A stretch of DNA of 6,131 nt, taken from contig JAOUGZ010000182.1 of the NCBI GenBank assembly GCA_029865405.1, positions 1 through 6,131 of the forward strand, in the 5' to 3' direction. A program made the position numbers and the translations under genes. The notes beneath the pieces are model-generated. The model saw nothing but the letters and a program-made list of their open reading frames with translations. It did not search any database and had not been told where the DNA came from. Of this stretch, positions 5,544-6,131 are shown one piece after another. Each line of letters begins with the position of its first letter. Position 1 is the first letter of the stretch. The DNA comes from Betaproteobacteria bacterium. GTDB taxonomy: Bacteria; Pseudomonadota; Gammaproteobacteria; Burkholderiales; SG8-39.

Positions 5544-6131
5544 ATGCTGGTCGAAGTGAAGGTGCCGCAGCTCTCCGAGTCGGTGTCCGAGGCGACGCTG
5601 CTCGCCTGGCACAAGAAGCAGGGCGAGGCGGTGAAGCGCGACGAGAACCTGATCGACATCGAGACCGACAAGGTGGTGCTCGAGCTGCCCAGCCCGGCCG
5701 ACGGCGTCCTGGTGAGCGTGCTGAAGGGCGACAAGGGCACCGTGGTGGCGGGCGAGGTGATCGCGAAGATCGATACCGAGGCGAAGGCCTCTGCGGGCAG
5801 TTCCAAGGTCGCGGCGTCTGCCGCAGGTCCTGCGGCAGAAGCCGCGAAACCGGAACCCGCGCCCGCGAGGAGCGCCGCCCCCGTCGCGGCCCCCGCCGCC
5901 AAGAAAATCGCCGCCGAGAAGGGCGTCGATCTGGCGAGTGTTCAAGGGACAGGCAGGGACGGCCGCGTCACCAAAGGTGACGTCCTCCAGGCGGTCCAGC
6001 CCGCTCCCGCGCCCGCCGCCAGGACCCCGCTGCCGCAACCGCCCGCGCCGGTAAGCGTGGAGCAGATGCTCTCGGGCCGCCCGGAAGAGCGCGTACCGAT
6101 GTCGCGCCTGCGCGCGCGCATCGCCGAGCGC
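5544..6131 (+). CDS. odhB: Dihydrolipoyllysine succinyltransferase, 2-oxoglutarate dehydrogenase E2 (3' truncated by window)
   Basis: The first 196 codons of the E2 core subunit (also called sucB) are present, in an open frame that runs off the window. E2 takes the succinyl group from E1 on a swinging lipoyl arm and passes it to coenzyme A. One lipoyl domain spans about residues 1-78, with the modified lysine Lys43 in IETDKVVLEL. An Ala/Pro-rich flexible linker follows (about 79-115). The peripheral subunit-binding domain that holds E1 or E3 is at about 116-151 (AAKKIAAEKGVD, TGRDGRVTKGDVL). A second Pro-rich linker leads to RPEERVPMSRLRARIAER (179-196), the first residues of the catalytic acyltransferase domain. 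The catalytic His and Asp lie beyond the window. A single lipoyl domain and the place next to odhA point to OdhB rather than the pyruvate dehydrogenase E2 (aceF). Linker codons are less GC-rich than the rest and include a long inverted repeat. Confidence 0.97.
   Translation, partial: MLVEVKVPQLSESVSEATLLAWHKKQGEAVKRDENLIDIETDKVVLELPSPADGVLVSVLKGDKGTVVAGEVIAKIDTEAKASAGSSKVAASAAGPAAEAAKPEPAPARSAAPVAAPAAKKIAAEKGVDLASVQGTGRDGRVTKGDVLQAVQPAPAPAARTPLPQPPAPVSVEQMLSGRPEERVPMSRLRARIAER
5811..5845 (+). repeat. Long imperfect inverted repeat inside the odhB linker
   Basis: A perfect 9-bp pair, TCTGCCGCA (5817-5825) and TGCGGCAGA (5831-5839), surrounds GGTCC. Outside a single G-A mismatch it continues as GCGGC (5811-5815) with GCCGC (5841-5845). 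The RNA could form about 14 to 15 base pairs with one internal mismatch. It encodes part of the Ala-rich linker between the lipoyl and subunit-binding domains. No T-run follows, so it is not a simple terminator. Confidence 0.6.
5966..5982 (+). repeat. Small perfect hairpin in the odhB subunit-binding domain region
   Basis: CGTCACC (5966-5972) and GGTGACG (5976-5982) are exact reverse complements around AAA, giving a 7-bp stem with a 3-nt loop. It encodes Arg-Val-Thr-Lys-Gly-Asp in a conserved protein stretch, so it may simply follow from the protein sequence. An alternative pairing of GGACG (5957-5961) with CGTCC (5981-5985) competes with it. Confidence 0.4.

Noticed and set aside
4733..5980. 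Same-strand open frame of 415 codons in another frame of odhA and odhB
   Set aside because: The translation is Arg/Gly/Ala-rich shadow sequence and it crosses the odhA-odhB junction, where both real frames are clearly conserved.
5361..6038. Antisense open frame of 225 codons over the odhA end and odhB
   Set aside because: Shadow of the Ala/Pro-rich odhB linker and lipoyl domain; Arg/Gly-rich with no recognisable family.

Overview
The window is a compact, GC-rich (very roughly two-thirds G+C by eye) piece of core central-metabolism DNA. Every gene lies on the + strand. It reads as the middle of a tricarboxylic acid (TCA) cycle operon: the 3' end of sdhA, then sdhB, sdhE, gltA, odhA (sucA) and the 5' half of odhB (sucB). 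Having gltA between sdhB-sdhE and the 2-oxoglutarate dehydrogenase genes, all in one direction, is typical of Betaproteobacteria. Protein details agree with this: the SdhA tail, the OdhA N-terminus NSYLFGGNAPFVE and the OdhB stretches TGRDGRVTKGDVL and RVPMSRLRARIAER. I would place the organism in Betaproteobacteria (Burkholderiales, Rhodocyclales or a relative), but cannot go finer from the sequence alone.

Layout: the sdhA C-terminus ends at 443. sdhB follows after 9 nt (453-1148). sdhE overlaps it by one base in TGATG (1148-1369). gltA starts after 12 nt (1382-2671). odhA starts after 4 nt (2676-5543). odhB begins directly after the odhA stop (TAGATG, 5544) and runs off the window. No stretch without a gene exceeds 12 nt, so no promoter or factor-independent terminator is expected between genes and none is visible. 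Shine-Dalgarno-like sequences precede all five internal starts, most of them inside the preceding gene, which suggests co-transcription and translational coupling.

How the genes work together: SdhA and SdhB are the flavoprotein and iron-sulfur subunits of succinate dehydrogenase (complex II). SdhE is the small protein that promotes covalent FAD attachment to SdhA. GltA makes citrate from oxaloacetate and acetyl-CoA. OdhA (E1) and OdhB (E2) turn 2-oxoglutarate into succinyl-CoA. The membrane anchors (sdhC, sdhD) are expected upstream and the dihydrolipoamide dehydrogenase (E3) downstream, both outside the window.

All catalytic and cofactor residues that could be checked are present and every frame is intact. 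I found no mobile element, CRISPR array, RNA gene or new system. The observations worth a second look are small: GC-rich inverted repeats at the sdhE-gltA junction, around the gltA stop and odhA start, and inside the odhB linker, and a regular Shine-Dalgarno spacing with odhA as the exception. Several very long antisense open frames are composition artefacts.
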